Positions 45,440-59,200 of a DNA stretch of 64,000 nt are shown in pieces. The translations under genes and the position numbers were made by a program. Position 1 is the stretch's first letter, and each line of letters starts with the position of its first letter. Source of the DNA: Echinococcus granulosus. Taxonomy: Eukaryota; Platyhelminthes; Cestoda; Cyclophyllidea; Taeniidae. The DNA lies in the NCBI RefSeq assembly GCF_000524195.1, contig NW_020170429.1:415805-479804 (forward strand), read 5' to 3'. The notes under the pieces were generated by a model that was not told the DNA's origin, searched no databases, and saw only the letters and a program-made list of their open reading frames with translations.

Positions 45440-45892
45440 TGTTGTCATTTGTTTAATGAGTGTGGTGTCTTACTTCCCCCCATCACCTTTTGTATGTAAT
45501 TTGGTAAAAAAGTTTATGCGCTTACGCGAGTGTGGGTTTCTGTTGACATTGCTAAAGAGCTTTAACATAGGCACCCGTATTTTGTCTAAGGGTTCGGTCG
45601 CACGATGTCTACGGTGGTTTGACATTGCCTGAATCAGTCTCATAGATTGGCTTGGTGTGTCTCGGTTTGCTTTAGTTATGATTTGATTGCTTCCTGTGGC
45701 GGGAGTTACTACCGAGGTTTCTCGTCATAATATAGAGGTCTTCGGCTGTCGAGGTGTACCCAGATTTGTTGCTGTGTGGGTTGTTGGCGATATGGTGGTT
45801 TCGCGTAGACGTTGATCCGTGGCCGAGATTTGTTCGCAGGGTGGTGTGGGGAGTAAGTTGTCTGATTAAAGCGAGTGCTCATTAGGCGTAGC
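45440..45892. other. no gene seen
   Basis: T/G-rich flank downstream of the LEM gene. No exon is supported. Confidence 0.45.
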
Positions 45893-46877
45893 AGTACACA
45901 AGGTCGCGTCGAGGCTTCCAAGTGGGCTGACGGGCAATCGGCGTAGCCCAGAGGCTAGGCCCTCAGCAGAAGTACAGAGGCTGGGCCTTAAGTGTCTCCT
46001 AAACCAAAATGAAGGGTAAACAGACAGCACACCTCCCATTTTGAGCCTCGCCCCTGCCACTCCCTTTGGTCAACCTCCCGCGTTGGTCATCACAGCATGG
46101 TTGATACTGTAGGAAATGCGCTCACAGACCATCCACACCAGCTGTCGAAATGGAGTGCAACTGAGAAAATATTTGATCACAATGTCACTGATTTCTCTTG
46201 GCAACTCCACTGGATTTGGGGTTTCGTCCTCTTTGGGAACTGTGTTGAAGACAAAGGAGTGCGGATATTAATATGTGTATCCGCTACTAGTCGTAGGAAC
46301 ACAAGCCCAAAAGTGAAATCATTTAATAAGGGACGAGTCTTAAAGTAGAGTCACAGGGAATAAATTTTCTTGTATATTCCTCTTTGTCCTCACTCCAGTG
46401 CTGCCCAGCCTCATTTATCTTGGTTCTGTTCATGAAGTAGAGAGGTGGAGGAGGTATCATGTGTTCACTTATTTGGCTTCTTCATGCAAGTACCATAGAC
46501 AGCTCTGCAATGAACTTTTCCAGTTGGTTCACAAACACGACTAGTGTCGCTTCAGTTATTAATGGCATTTTAGAAAAGCACGGAACCGGGGTGGCTGCCT
46601 AGGGTGTACGTCACCTTCAACCCTTATGCTAAGGGTGAATACAGGTCCTCTCATACGCAGTATGTGCCCTTCTTCAGTGATAGAAATCATAGTAATTGTC
46701 CTATAGGATCGGGTTTGCTTTCCTCTGCAATCAATGCAGTGCGTCAGGACTTCCAGGCGGATTGAGGGGCTACTGACATGATCCGAAGTCCAGGCTACCT
46801 AGCGCAGGCACAATCGCGGAGCCCATGGGTGGATTGTTACCAAAATTGAGCGTTAAATAAATAATTTACGCACTATT
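45893..46877 (-). mobile_element. TRIM-like LTR element, copy 3 (reverse)
   Basis: The left repeat is about 45893-46028, a shortened form carrying GCGTCGAGGCTTCC and TAGCCCAGAGGCTAGGCC. The body includes 46097-46350, which aligns with 2570-2770 of copy 1 (shared GCAACTGAGAA, TGGATTTGGGGTTT-like and 'AGTCGTAGGAACAC' segments). The right repeat is about 46700-46877. On the minus strand CAAAATGGGAGG precedes TGTGCTGTC, the purine-tract/LTR junction. It is about 985 bases long. Confidence 0.68.
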
Positions 46878-47011
46878 CTTGTACTGTTAAGAAAAACTGA
46901 ATTCCGAGGTCAAGGTGTGGCTATATGGCTACGACTGAATGATCATTGTAAGTTATACTTAGCCATTAAGTTCTTATTAATATCCCTGTCCTGATTAACA
47001 CGGCATATTTT

Positions 47012-47110
47012 GTAGCGACCCGAGTCTTCCAGAGAGGCTGAATGGCTACTGTTCTGCCAAGCAAAGGCATCATTTCTGGAGACTTAGGTGCCCAGCAATC
47101 GAACACAGAG
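47012..47110 (-). repeat. fragment of a TRIM-like terminal repeat (reverse)
   Basis: It starts TGTAGCGACCCGAGTCTTCC, close to the beginning of 29925-30118 (TGTAGCGTCCTGAGACTTCC), and has GGCTACTGTTCTGCC. It is diverged and partial. Confidence 0.35.
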
Positions 47111-47269
47111 TTATAAACTAGCAGGGCCTTGCACTATCATTTCTAAAATGCATTTTCACAAACTCAATGCGCACTATGGAGAAGCTCCTTTCCTGTTCTA
47201 CGGTATAGTGCAGTATTTCAAAATTCTACGTTAGGAAAAGTCAACTGTTTTACTTGTAAGCAATTTCCC

Positions 47270-47284
47270 GGGGGGGGGGGGGGG
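47270..47284 (+). repeat. 15-G homopolymer
   Basis: A run of 15 G preceded by CCC. It is a likely spot for length error in the assembly. Confidence 0.95.
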
Positions 47285-50153
47285 TAGTCATATTTAAGAG
47301 CAATCTAAACAACCTGAACTTATTGTCATAGGAGGCTGGGAATTTTGCGTGATTTCCAAAACAGCCCCCTTCAAGTACCCGTTGTAGCGTGCAAGAACTC
47401 GCAAAATGCTTTGGCTTATATGCATACAAAATAAGGTGCAGTTGTGCATCGTTCAACTGATGCATCACTCTTTGTTGTCCTCTTCATCATTTTTCTCCTA
47501 TTATGCATCCAAATACCAGATAGATGTGATTTTAGGCTTGCCTGCTTTACAAAATAGTTTAATCTTGATTCCACAGCTGCACCAGCTATATTCTCCAAAC
47601 TACTTTTTGTCGAACATGTGGAGAATGTTAGACGTGTGATACCGGAACGTGTCGTCCGGATCTGAGTAATTTAGGCAATTTGAGAAATTATGCCGATGAA
47701 TTGCCAGATTTTGGTGCATTACATTCAGGGTGTCTTTCTACTGTGGATAATAATAAGGAATTCATGTGGAAAATTCTATTCCAGAATGCAAAAATTGACA
47801 GACTTTCTATTCTTATCTGTCGTTAATGCGCAGTATATAGAGCCCATTCACTTAGTATTTTAATTCCCTCCACCTTTCCTTCGCTGTTGATGTGTGTAAG
47901 CCAAATGCTAAACATTACAGGAGGCCACTCACGACATAGTAATACGGTTTTAAGGTTTCACAATCGACGCGAAATTCTTTGTTACTATCTAAAATTGAAA
48001 GATTCCCAAATACAGCGAATCAACATCTGGCGGTTGATCAGCAGAATCACTCGGGTTGCCTAAAGCCTTTGGTTCTGGACCACACGCTTAGCTACCGCAT
48101 ACTTTACATTCACCAAATGCTCCAAAACATATATATTTAGAGAAGGCGGCTGATGCAGCATTGGAACCGGGTTAAACCCGTTTTGTAAAGCAGCCAAAGC
48201 CATTGAAGGGGGGTTTTTTAACGACCACACGAACTATTTAGTCTCCTGTTACGACAAGTTCAGACTGGGTAAGCAGCATTTAGACTTGACTGTCAGCGGT
48301 TCTTGTACCTGTCGTGAAATCGCTCAAACACTTTGTGTCGAAGCCTTCGCCTTAGGTACATCTCATCACATCTTCAGTACACATTTTCATGTTCGTTCTT
48401 ATCTAATGTAGAAGTACCAATACGAGGCGGGTCAGCACTACCACCCAATAAAAGAACATTTGGCGTGATGATGGCTGTAATAATTTTGCATAATGGCTCT
48501 GAATATATAAGTCTCTATTGAAATATCCACCATGCGAGTTGTGTTGAGTCACATTGTATCATCTAGTTTTACGAATTTTCCAAGAAGAAATTAAAAAAAA
48601 ACCAATGTTTTATGCCAGAACCTCCCTAAAAAATGCCATAAAACCCATAACTCCAGAGGTAGCTTTGTTTTAGCGCCTGATTTTCTCCCTTAAAAAGCTA
48701 TAGGTTGTATAAATTTTGATCGACCTTTGGTAAAAAAGCACAGCCGCTTTGGCCGAATGTCAGCGGTACCGCCCTGAATGGAGTACCACGTGACCGAAAC
48801 AGAAAGCCAGTGCAATTGAACATGCAGGGTAGCAAATAACATTTGGTAAAAAGATGCGAATGCCATTATAGAATTTAGTCCCACCAAGCACTGGAAATGG
48901 GAAATGGATTTGAAACACGTGAATTACCCCTACAGTCTTTACTATACCTACAGTCTACTTTACTATTTGCACGGAACATTTGGAAGGCCTGAAATATGAT
49001 AATGTAATGAGTGTATTAATTAGGAAGGGCCTTAATTGAGGAGTTGAGGAATCCTTTATGATTCGGACTCCAAACTTGTGACATGGTGATCTATTCATTC
49101 CAGGACTTCAGAATCCTTGCACCACAGTAACTTGAGGATGAGCAGACCTTGTGAAAACTTCATAGGTAACTAGATCCACTAAGATCCATGCACAAACTGT
49201 GTATAGGTCGCTGGAAGGGAGGCAAATGTGCTACATGCGGAACTTAAGAGTGTTGACAGTAAAAAACCCATAGACTTAGAATAAGCAAGCATTTAAGAAT
49301 TTTCCACTTAGCCTATATTTGAATAAAGCATTAGAAAACCCAGAAGCCTTTTTGCGAGAAAGTAGGTTTTGTTTAGTACCATTTACTGTTGCTTGATAGT
49401 AGACTATGTGGTGATGCCTTGCACCGATCTTTGGTGTAGGAAAACCATCTCAGAGGCTTTTTAGGGCTTCAAGCAGGTGAAAAGTGCCTAAACTGTAAGG
49501 AGGAAGTGGCAATGTTCCCCAAACGATTCTCTGCACTGTGTATGCTGCGCGATGGGCAATGCGATCTCACGAAACAGCATGAAGAAACAAGCACACAACC
49601 GTCCCCGAAACACTTGAACAAGTCAAATACGCTACAGTTAGACGTTCAATCACCATGCTATGCTTGAAAATGGCAGTAGAAGTAGGTATCTATGGGTTTT
49701 ACGGCTTCATTTACACGAAACTTCGTCGCTTATCACGCGTTGTTCACTACCACCTTTGTCGGTCGTCTTGAACAATGGCGCCCAGATTGGACTAATTCTA
49801 GAAAGGCGCACAAAGTACTGGTGGAATGGAACAAAATTCCAACAGACCACTGGATGTAGTACCGCCACAATGGAACGCCTTTTCAACTTAGAATAAAAGT
49901 CCCGACCTGACTTAAACGTCCATCATAAGACAGGTCTGTTTAAGCATTTCACCTTAAATGTATTTGGAGATCTAGTTGAACTTATGAGTTGGTACTTTAG
50001 AGTGATGGATCATCCACCAAATGTACTCTCCTGTCAGCACAAGATGACATTTGTCTTTTTTCAAAAGAAACTATACAACAATTGGTAGTGTGCTAACTTC
50101 AAACCAGCACTAAAAGGTGAGCAAAATACGTTGTTTCATCGCTGTCCAAAACA
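47285..50153. other. gene-poor stretch with a diverged repeat at about 47990-48130
   Basis: No exon is supported. Bases about 47990-48130 share CTTTGGTTCTGGA, then CTACCGCATACTTTAC-like segments, with the reverse complement of about 62255-62420, so both are copies of one repeat. Short plus frames near 49660-49896 are weakly reminiscent of retroelement polymerase, but not enough to call. Confidence 0.4.
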
Positions 50154-50159
50154 TTTATT
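50154..50159 (-). terminator. poly(A) signal AATAAA of the unnamed minus-strand gene
   Basis: A canonical AATAAA on the minus strand, 104 bases past the stop at 50263-50265. Confidence 0.6.
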
Positions 50160-50262
50160 GCATATGAGAAAATAGGCGCACGTACGTCAGTGGAAATCCA
50201 TAAAATACCCATTAGTATCACAGATGACAAGGCAAAGAAAGAAGAGGGAGAATTAAAATGAA

Positions 50263-53200
50263 TCAATGTTTGGTATTGTTCTTTCGATTGTGAGAGCGAA
50301 AGAGGGAGCCATGGCGTCTGAAGGCTGATTTCAAACCACCAAAAATCTTATTCGAACTCTTTGTTCCAGCCTCCCCCGCCACCTCCTCCACCATCGTCGG
50401 ATGTACCGGTGTTGCTGAGAGCGATGAAACACACTGAGTCGAGTAGGGTGAGTAGATTTGACTGGTGGTGGCGTTCTTTCGACGCGAATCAATCAACGTT
50501 GGAATGGATTTCTTAACCTGTTGGGAAAATAAACCAAAATGGATCATGTGGGTAAATGGAAAGCCGTCCACCCGGTTGATGAAGTGAATGACATTCTGCT
50601 GATCAAGACTGAAATTAAAAGCGAATTACCAATTCGCAATACCTTAATTAATCTTTTAACTCCTCCGTTGGGCGGCATGGACACCTGGCCGTGCCAGCAG
50701 TCCCATAACCTTTCTATACGTCGATATCACTCATTCCGCGCTAGAGTTATGCCTTCTAGTGTATTTCAGGAAGTCTAGGGGCGCTATATTAGCAGCAGCC
50801 AGAAGAAAACCCGATCTCGAAGGCCAAGCACCCCCATTTCCACCACCAAATGCTAACCATTGACGCACTAGAAGAAGAGCACATGCGGCGAATGGAAGAA
50901 TCTGTGACTACCCCTAAGAGAAGAGCTTAAAATGACGTCTACCTTCGACAACCACTCCAGTCCCGTGTTCCGCCGGAATGCTATTAACAAATAAAGTAAC
51001 ACTAGCAATGACTGTGAAGCATCCGAAGAAGTTCGTTACGGAACTATCCACGCTACCTGTATGAAGAAGTTAATTAATTGAACACTCAATACCTCCTCCA
51101 CCTCTACTAACCGAACAGAACCTGGAGAAGGATGGCTGGTCAGCATAGAAGTGAGAACAAAGTGGCAGGGAGAAATGGACGTGATGCCTTATCCCTATAA
51201 ATCTACTTTAAGCTTTTGGTCTTTTGTTCTTACGACTAGCGATAGGCATGCGTGGAGGCCTGTGAATTCTCCTTTCCCTAATACAGTTTTCAAATAGGAC
51301 GAAACGCAGATGCGTCAGTGTTGCCAAGAGGGATAAATGATATAACAGCCAAATAGTTCCTCAATTGTATGCCATTTCAACGGCTGGTGTGGTTGGTTTG
51401 CAGGTGTTTTTCCTAGAGCACTAACTACGAAGTGGGAGGTTGACCAAAAGGAGGGCCAGGGACGACGCCCAAATGAGAGGGGGCTATGTAATACCTTGAT
51501 CGTTTATTTAACTCTCGGTTTTTATAACACGGCTCTTAAGGATCCGCAATTGTACTTCTGCTGGGCGACATGACCTTCTGACGGCACTAGTAACCCTCTG
51601 GCCCTTCTGTACGTCGACAATACATATTCTGCCTCAGCATTATGACTTCTTTCGTTTTTAAGAATGGCTCATGCTCTAGTCTATTTTCCGAAAACACTAA
51701 GACATTATCCAACCAACTATTTTCATTTTATCAGCTCAAAAGAATAGGATTTTGGCAACAGAAGGAACCTGAAATGATGTTGATTGATTGTGAACTCCTC
51801 AGGGAATTATGAAGCTTGCTAGATCATAATTTGGAAGATAGGGGGCTATGTCACTTATTTTATTTTTAATTTAGTGAATTTGAATAACCACTTCACAACG
51901 CAGCAAATATTGCTTTTCATTTAAAAAACGGATCAAGGGAACAACAAGAGTAGACACGTTACCGAGACTCGTTACATTATGCCATGGCTTCCCACCTTAT
52001 GAAAACGAGAATACAGGCTTTTTGAACCGCAGCCTAATCTCCCGTGTAGTTTCCGAAGTGCAAAAAAATTTTCCAGCTTTATTTTAATCTATTCCAAAAC
52101 TCTCAAATTAATGGCGACTCCCCAAATCCTCCAGTAATGCATGCTCTCTCTCATTCCCTCGCAATCAGCTCATGTCAAGCAGAGGCGTACCTTAAGTATA
52201 ATGATCATAACCTAATAGACCAAGGTCAGTCACTTACCACAAGTACTCTTAAGTGGGACCAAATACGTAAAGACTCCCGCAGGCAGTCCCCAATACCCAG
52301 TAGACGGGCTCTTACACCCACAATGTACCTCAGCGGTTACTCATATACGGTGGTCAACAAAGGCGTCTGTTCTGAAGTCTTTGTCCATTTATCATACGGC
52401 TGGAAGCTCGATAGGACCCAGGCCACGAGAACATGGAAACCCAAGTCCATAAAAGTGGGGACTCAGTTTGTAACACAAAGCACTTTGTAAAAAAGGTTAA
52501 TTTAAAATAATAGTGTAAAATTTTCTACTTGAAACTTCTCTTCATGATTAGGCGCAGAATACCAATTGGATGACAAAACTAACGACTCTCACTAACAAAA
52601 AAAATTGTCAAGGCTCACGTATCATGCCATTGTTTATGATTTCGATTTTCAAAAATATTTCACCAAACCTCCTCTGGAATGAGTTGCCGGAAAGTGGCAT
52701 TTTAGAGGTTCAGCCCAGCTTAGTTATGAATTGTGGTTTTTAAATCATATTCCAAACTCGGAATAACGCTTTCATGCAATTTTAGTGGCCAATTTTCAAA
52801 CTTCTAGTTTCAATTTTAGCGATTTCTGAAATTCTTCCCAAACTTGTCTACTCATTACCAAGACTACATCTTAGTGGCATAAGGTTCTACAAAGACAATT
52901 TATCCAATTAATTCAAAGATGTGAAATAATCCGAGAAACAAACAATTTTATATATATTCCGATTTGTCTAGAAATCCCTTTAAATGCAAGAGATGTTGGT
53001 CATTTCACGAAGACACAGCAGGTATCAATAGCGTTCCAGAACAAGATTTCGGCTATGCGATTTCTTACCCCATATTTCGATCGAATGGTGTTCTCACCCT
53101 CGTACAGATGTAATGAAGGCGAAACACATGTGGTGGAGGCCATGAACGTGTCCATTAGCTCCACGACCTCCGACTTCGACGCGGAAGCCGTGTGAGGCGG

Positions 53201-56200
53201 TGGAAAGAAACAACCCCCTGAGGGCAACCAAGTTCTACCTGAACGGTAAAATGGTGGAGTGTGAGGGGAGGAGGAGTCAGTTCGAACTGTCGACGTCATC
53301 TGCAAACCAGGCACTCCTAAAGAGTGTGGATAGGATGGATAGTTTTATTGGTTCTACTAGTTTAAATATTAGTAGGCTGGAAAAGAAGGCGTCAATGATA
53401 AATTTCGGGGAAGGAAAGATCTTTCAGTTCTACCACATGCTTATGGTCGAACTATTTCCTGACTCGTATGCTTCTTTGTATTATCTCCAAATGTAACACA
53501 GCTACTATAACACGTTAGAACCAGCGGTTTTCCTACAATAGAAGGGATATAAAGAGTCTCGGAATGAAAGTATGTTTAAAATGTCGATAGCTTACACTCA
53601 TTACTCAAAGCTAGCTAATAGAGCAAATTCAGTTCCCCAGAGAATCATACCGAGAGCTGGCGTTGGACACTTGCAAGGTTGGCACTCCAATTGAATAGGT
53701 TCCTCATACACCGGTTCATAGGCATTCTCCGGTGGTATTGCCCCTCTTAAACTTCCGCCAGCCAAAGTTACCGGGATGGGAGTAAAGGTGGAAACAGATT
53801 CGATAATCTTCCCGGGCCAGGTGGGGGGAGTGTCTGAGCAGGAACGGAAAAGGCCGCGCTGTGGCCGGAAATCGATGACGCCACGGTCAGGCGAGGAGGA
53901 GGTGTAGGAGGTGATGAGGGAAGAGAGTGTGAGACTGGCAATCGATCCGGAGGAGGAAGCGAAGGCAGAGGGCGAGGCGGCAGAGGGAGATGAGGCAGGT
54001 GTAATGGGAGGTGAGGGTGGAAGAGTGGTGGGGGGTGAGTTGGAGAAGGTCAGAGTCGGTGCTTGCGGTCGGTGGGGTCGTTTGAGGCGGACGACTGAAT
54101 CGATTGGCTGATGCTGGATCGAGATAGAGTTCATCTTATAAAAACCACTTAGAGGTAAGATTTACAAGAACTAAGGTGGAAGCAACTTATTAGTACCCAT
54201 TTCTGATATATTCGAGCAGCGCTTCATTATGAAACAAATGATTCACATAAAAGCCGATTAACAGTTTCAAAGCAAAAGTGAGTAATGCTAGAGAACTTTA
54301 TTTTACCTTTAATATTCAATCAACTGCATTTTTGTAGTTACTTAAGACGTGGACCACCACTTACAGAGTTGCACCCAAACTACATTTGAGTACAACCTCT
54401 AGCTAGGTGCTGGTTCGAGGTGACCGTTTGGATTTCTTGTCAGTTTTTGATAAAATAAATACATTCCTTGATAACCATTGAGCCTATAGCATAGTGTTAA
54501 GCTCAAAAGAATCTCGGAGCAGCAAATACTCTTATTACTTGACTGTAATACACGTTTGCTTGAATACACTATTTGGGCGAGAGGTGGTCAATGGACACGA
54601 ACCTAGTGACGGAACGAACAAACGAGGAAGAAGGGTACTCTGAATAAACAAAACCTTGATCGCTGCACCTCATACACATTATTACCAACAAAGAATGCTT
54701 CTACTCAGTCAGTCCACTCATTCCAAGGGAATGAAGGCCGAGGTGGAAGGGATAAATGTCAAACCCATTCCACTGGAGAGAGCGTTCATGGACCTCTCAC
54801 TTTCAAGAACAATATGTTTTACAAAAGGTGTCTTAAAACCGCAAAATTTAATCTCTGGTTCTATCTTCAATGTCAATGCACACTTTGATTCTACGCGTCT
54901 ATCCTCAAAACCTATTCTTGGCCGCCGTAGGGACCGAGATAAACGCCGGACACCGAGTTGGAAGAATGCTGTGCTACCTTAGGAAGAACAGACACAACAG
55001 AGAATTATTCCATTGCTTCCTAAAGGTGAACGGAGACGATGAGGAGTACGCAAAGAACCTCCAACTTTTAGCGAGATAAGAATCCCGCAGCTCACCTCCA
55101 CCCAGGATCGTTGGATGGATAACCGCCCCGTTCAGACATGGAGTTTGGCCGCCCGTTATGGTTGAGAAGCCTCACGGTACGGATGCTGTCTCAGCGAATA
55201 AGTGTCAGGAGTTGCTTACGGTACTGCACTACAACAACTGCAATAGGCGACCAGACCCAAAACCCTCATATCACGGCCCTCCGTGTTATGCTCTAAAATT
55301 AGGTGAGCCTTTCTTTCCCCCATTGCGCTTGCACCCAAACGGCTCCCAGTCAATCTTACAAGCCCAAGGCAAATTGGAAGGATGTTTATGCATTTTCCTC
55401 TTGAACGCTGGTGAGGCCAGGCAGATATGGCAGAGACGGTCAAAGTTCTCTCTAGAGGATGAGATTTTATTGCACTAAGGTTTTAGGACTCCTAAGCGCT
55501 TAATGGTCTCAGGCTCATTAGTGCAAACAGTTCTCCAAGAGTTATATAAGCAAATGCGCCATGTGGGTGAAAAGATAATGCAAGGCGCCTCAAATAAAGG
55601 GTACTGTTGGCCTACTTCCACGCCGGAAGAATTTGATTTCTACCAAGCCTGCAATAATTGCTGCAGATGCAAAGTGGTTCACCTCACAGCAATCGCACCA
55701 CTCCCTGCAATATTTCCCTACACAGTTCCTAGGGGAACGAGAAGTTATTGACATCATGGGTTGTCTTCCACCCACCAAGAGAGAAAACCGATATATTCTA
55801 ATTATGGCAGACTACTTTACAAAATTAGCCGAGTCAGAACCCATGAAGACAAAAGACAGTGAAACGGGCACTCCGATTTTCTTCAATCGCTGCATTTGTC
55901 AACAAGAAGTACCTAAAACAGTTCATAGCGATCGAGGTGCTAATTTCGAAAGCTGACTTCTTACTGAACTACGCAAGACCTTCAAAATATCCAAGACATG
56001 CACGACACCTTAACATCCGTAAAGTGGTGGACAGGTGGAAGGAGCGTATCACACACTGAATACTTTCACTAGGGACCCACAACCAGAAGACTGGGATTTA
56101 AACTTTGGCTAATCCCTCCCTGTACATAGGTCTACGGACCATACATAAACCGACATTTTACTCACATATCGTGAAATGAGAGTACCGATCGGTATTTACT

Positions 56201-59200
56201 TACCAAACACGAAAGTAGCAACCCACAATGTTTCAAAGTGCGTACTGCGATAAAATGAAGGGATAAGACAAACTTTCAACATCGCACAGAAACATTTACA
56301 ACTGTCGCATCAAGCAGAAGAAATATTACGGTAAACTCAGTCCGATTAACGCCTACTGGGAAGGGTACCTAATGCAGCCATACAGGCCGATCCCCCCCTC
56401 TAGGGCACACCGCAAGGTTCATCATCCGTATGCAAAGATACATTGCAAATGATGAAAGCCATCTTGTCAGTAAACAACCTCGCCTGTAATACACAAATCC
56501 GTACTAAACAAATCACCGTTCATCACAGCAAAAAGCGCTCGTATAAAGGTACACTACCTATCGAATCCGATGAAGTTTACATACTAACAAACGAAAGAAG
56601 ACCATCGAAAGTGGCATATAATACAGACACCATCCATAAATGCGGCACCAAAGATGGTGCTCAAAAAGACGAGAGGCTATGTAATGCATGTGTTTGAATA
56701 CACCCTTTGGGTGCGAGGCGGTCAGTGAACTCAAATTTCGTGACAGTGGGCGTCATCTGTCCCCGATTAAGACGGCCACTTTGAACGACCATAATCTTGA
56801 TCACCGTAGCCCATTAATAATATTGCTGATAAGCAGTCCACTCTTTCCATGGGAGTGGAGGATAAAATAAATGAAATAAACTTCGAGCCCATTACGTGAC
56901 ATTTGGAACACGCTACTAGCTATCTAGAAGACATTTTGTGATTAAATGTCTTCCTAAATAAATATGCTAATTTCTTTGATCCAGACAGTGGACAAATTAC
57001 TTAATCAAAAGTGAAATTATGGTAGTTTCGTAAACATGTGTTCACCTAATATCTAAAATGCAACTATTACACCAAATAAACAGAAAATTTTTAGATGAAT
57101 CTATGCGGGAAAAGATTTTTACAGATGATTAACTGCATTTAAAGAGAAATATCTGTAGAACAACTAAATCATAAACCGGGTATTTTTGTTGTAAAAATTC
57201 TGAAGCTGTATGACAATTACTTTCGAGTTCCAAGAAATCTTTCATGGGAAAAAATATTGATAATGAAAAGTTCCAGAGATATCTCTAGCTCTAAACAGCT
57301 TACTCGTGGTGAGAAAATTATAAATAGCACTTTCATTTCACGGCAGCATCGGTAGCAAATTGTTATTTTGCTTAACTGTGTGCCTAATGCTGTGTGTACT
57401 TCATTCGCCGCAGGTCGCGCTTCTGCTCCGCGGCAAGGCCCTGGGGCCTTGGTAGTAGCCTCCCATCAGGTTCTTCCATCCTACTTTGGTTTATTATGAC
57501 TTTAGGGAAGACTCTGGAAGCTGCATAGTTAAGGAAAGAATAGTAGTCCAAATTTTGGTGCTTCAAGGGCTATCGGTCTAAGATTATCACGCAATGTCAG
57601 CGGGAACTCTGCTTTCGTGTCACCAACCAGTTGTCTAGTGCTTAACGGTAACACATAAGCTTGATTTAGGAATGTGAACATTTGGAATCAGAATCGTTTC
57701 ACCTAGGATCTGAAAAAGATTTGGATTTTCGCATCGATATCACGACCTAATAGGAAACAATTTACGAAACTTTTTGGAACAAATTTTCCAATGCCTTGTG
57801 TACTTTCATAGAAAAGTGCAATAAGTATACCCATATCTCGTAGGGAGACAATTGCGAACTAAAGCAGGTCTCTCAAATCACCAGCTCACTGTGGACATGT
57901 GTGCCAGGTGAAAAGCACATTCATACCTGGGAAGTGATGGTAATAATGTCGCCCTTTTTATCACAGGAAACAAGGCTCGAGAAGCACCTTCAAGAATGGT
58001 AAATTCTACTGCTAAATTCAATGTACCGCCTTGGTTTAATTTTTTTCTCGCTTTGGAAAAAGGTCAAATTTATTCAATTTAGGAATCTGAAAACACGTGT
58101 GAGAAATTTTTTCTTTTAACGCAAGAGTCTTTCCACAACAGCGCACTGAAAAAGTGTGAATTTGCATTTGGAGAAATTGAACTGGTTAGCAACACTTTCT
58201 GTATTTCAGAATCCAGGAAAGAGCACATGAAATATGTTCTCAGTGAGGGAACCCGTGTGAGGGCTGAAGGATGTAAATCTCCCGGTTAAATTGTGCAAGC
58301 CAGTATTTAAGTGAATTGATGAGGTCGACGGGTTGTCAAAGACAATGGATCCCACATCAAAGGCACTGCCGAAGACGACGCTGATACATTGAAAATATTA
58401 CTAAATCGCTTTTTGATAAGTCTACTGTTGAGAGTAGTTACATTTCGTAATTAACAGGATCGGTAAAGAATTGCTCAGAATTAAGTAGAAATAGAAGGAA
58501 AAAGGCACTGAAAACCAATTTTTTGGAAGGAATACGAATAGCCACATTTAAAAGTGGTTTAGTATTTCGGAATCGGTTAAAGAATGTGATTCATCGGAGC
58601 GGGGTATACTTCGTTGACATCAAAATATGCCAAGTTCGCACCTTCAGAGAAATGAATCAAGTTGATACGATTTACTACGCGTCATAGCTGAGGAAGCCTT
58701 AAAATCATTGAAAGTGGGATTATTTTAGTGGAGCCAATGAAACTTACATTGGCGGCTTCGTTAAAGAGATCATTGAACTCGGCGTAGTGCTCTGAAAGTT
58801 TTTCATTCTCTGCAGAACTCCCAAGAAGCGGTGGTTGAGGCGCAGGTAGAAACGGTACCTGAACGGGCGTGGTGGGAGCTATCTCCACCACGGGGAATTG
58901 GAAACTGGCGTCTACGTAGTCCTCGTCACCGATCCCAGCCAAAGCCGCAGCACAGCAGCTCTCCTGTTTGTGCGTGACCTTAAGATCACGGAGATTCAAT
59001 AGGGGAAGGTGAAATTAGCTATGTGTTTCAAATAGAAAAGTTGCTTTTACCAACCCTTGTTTTAATTTAGTTGAGGGATAGATACCTATTTTGATCTCAT
59101 GCACCTTGCATTCAAAACCTAACTCGCGTATATGCAGAAAACTCATTCCAACCAACTTTCAGGTGGGAAATACCGAGTTGTATATAACTGCTTTCCGGTT

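Larger units (their letters stand above)
54544..56905 (+). mobile_element. internally deleted Ty3/Gypsy-like LTR retrotransposon
   Basis: Two diverged direct repeats flank it. The left (54544 to about 54800) begins TGTAATACACGTTTGC. The right (56680 to about 56905) begins TGTAATGCATGTGTTTG. They share GAATACAC-TTTGGG, GCGAGGCGGTCA/GCGAGAGGTGGTCA, CTTGATC, CAGTCCACTC and further blocks. The right one is preceded by the purine-rich AAAAAGACGAGAGG, then CTA. Between them only integrase is recognisable. Gag, protease, reverse transcriptase and RNase H are absent, so at least half the element is lost. It lies antisense in an intron of the unnamed minus-strand gene. Confidence 0.68.

Noticed and set aside
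49660..49896. Possible gypsy polymerase remnant (GFYGFIYTKLRRLSR-like segment in one plus frame)
   Set aside because: The similarity to the RT/RNase H linker is too short and no neighbouring RT motif is found.
52137..52490. 117-codon plus frame in the last intron of the unnamed gene
   Set aside because: No motif or splice evidence.
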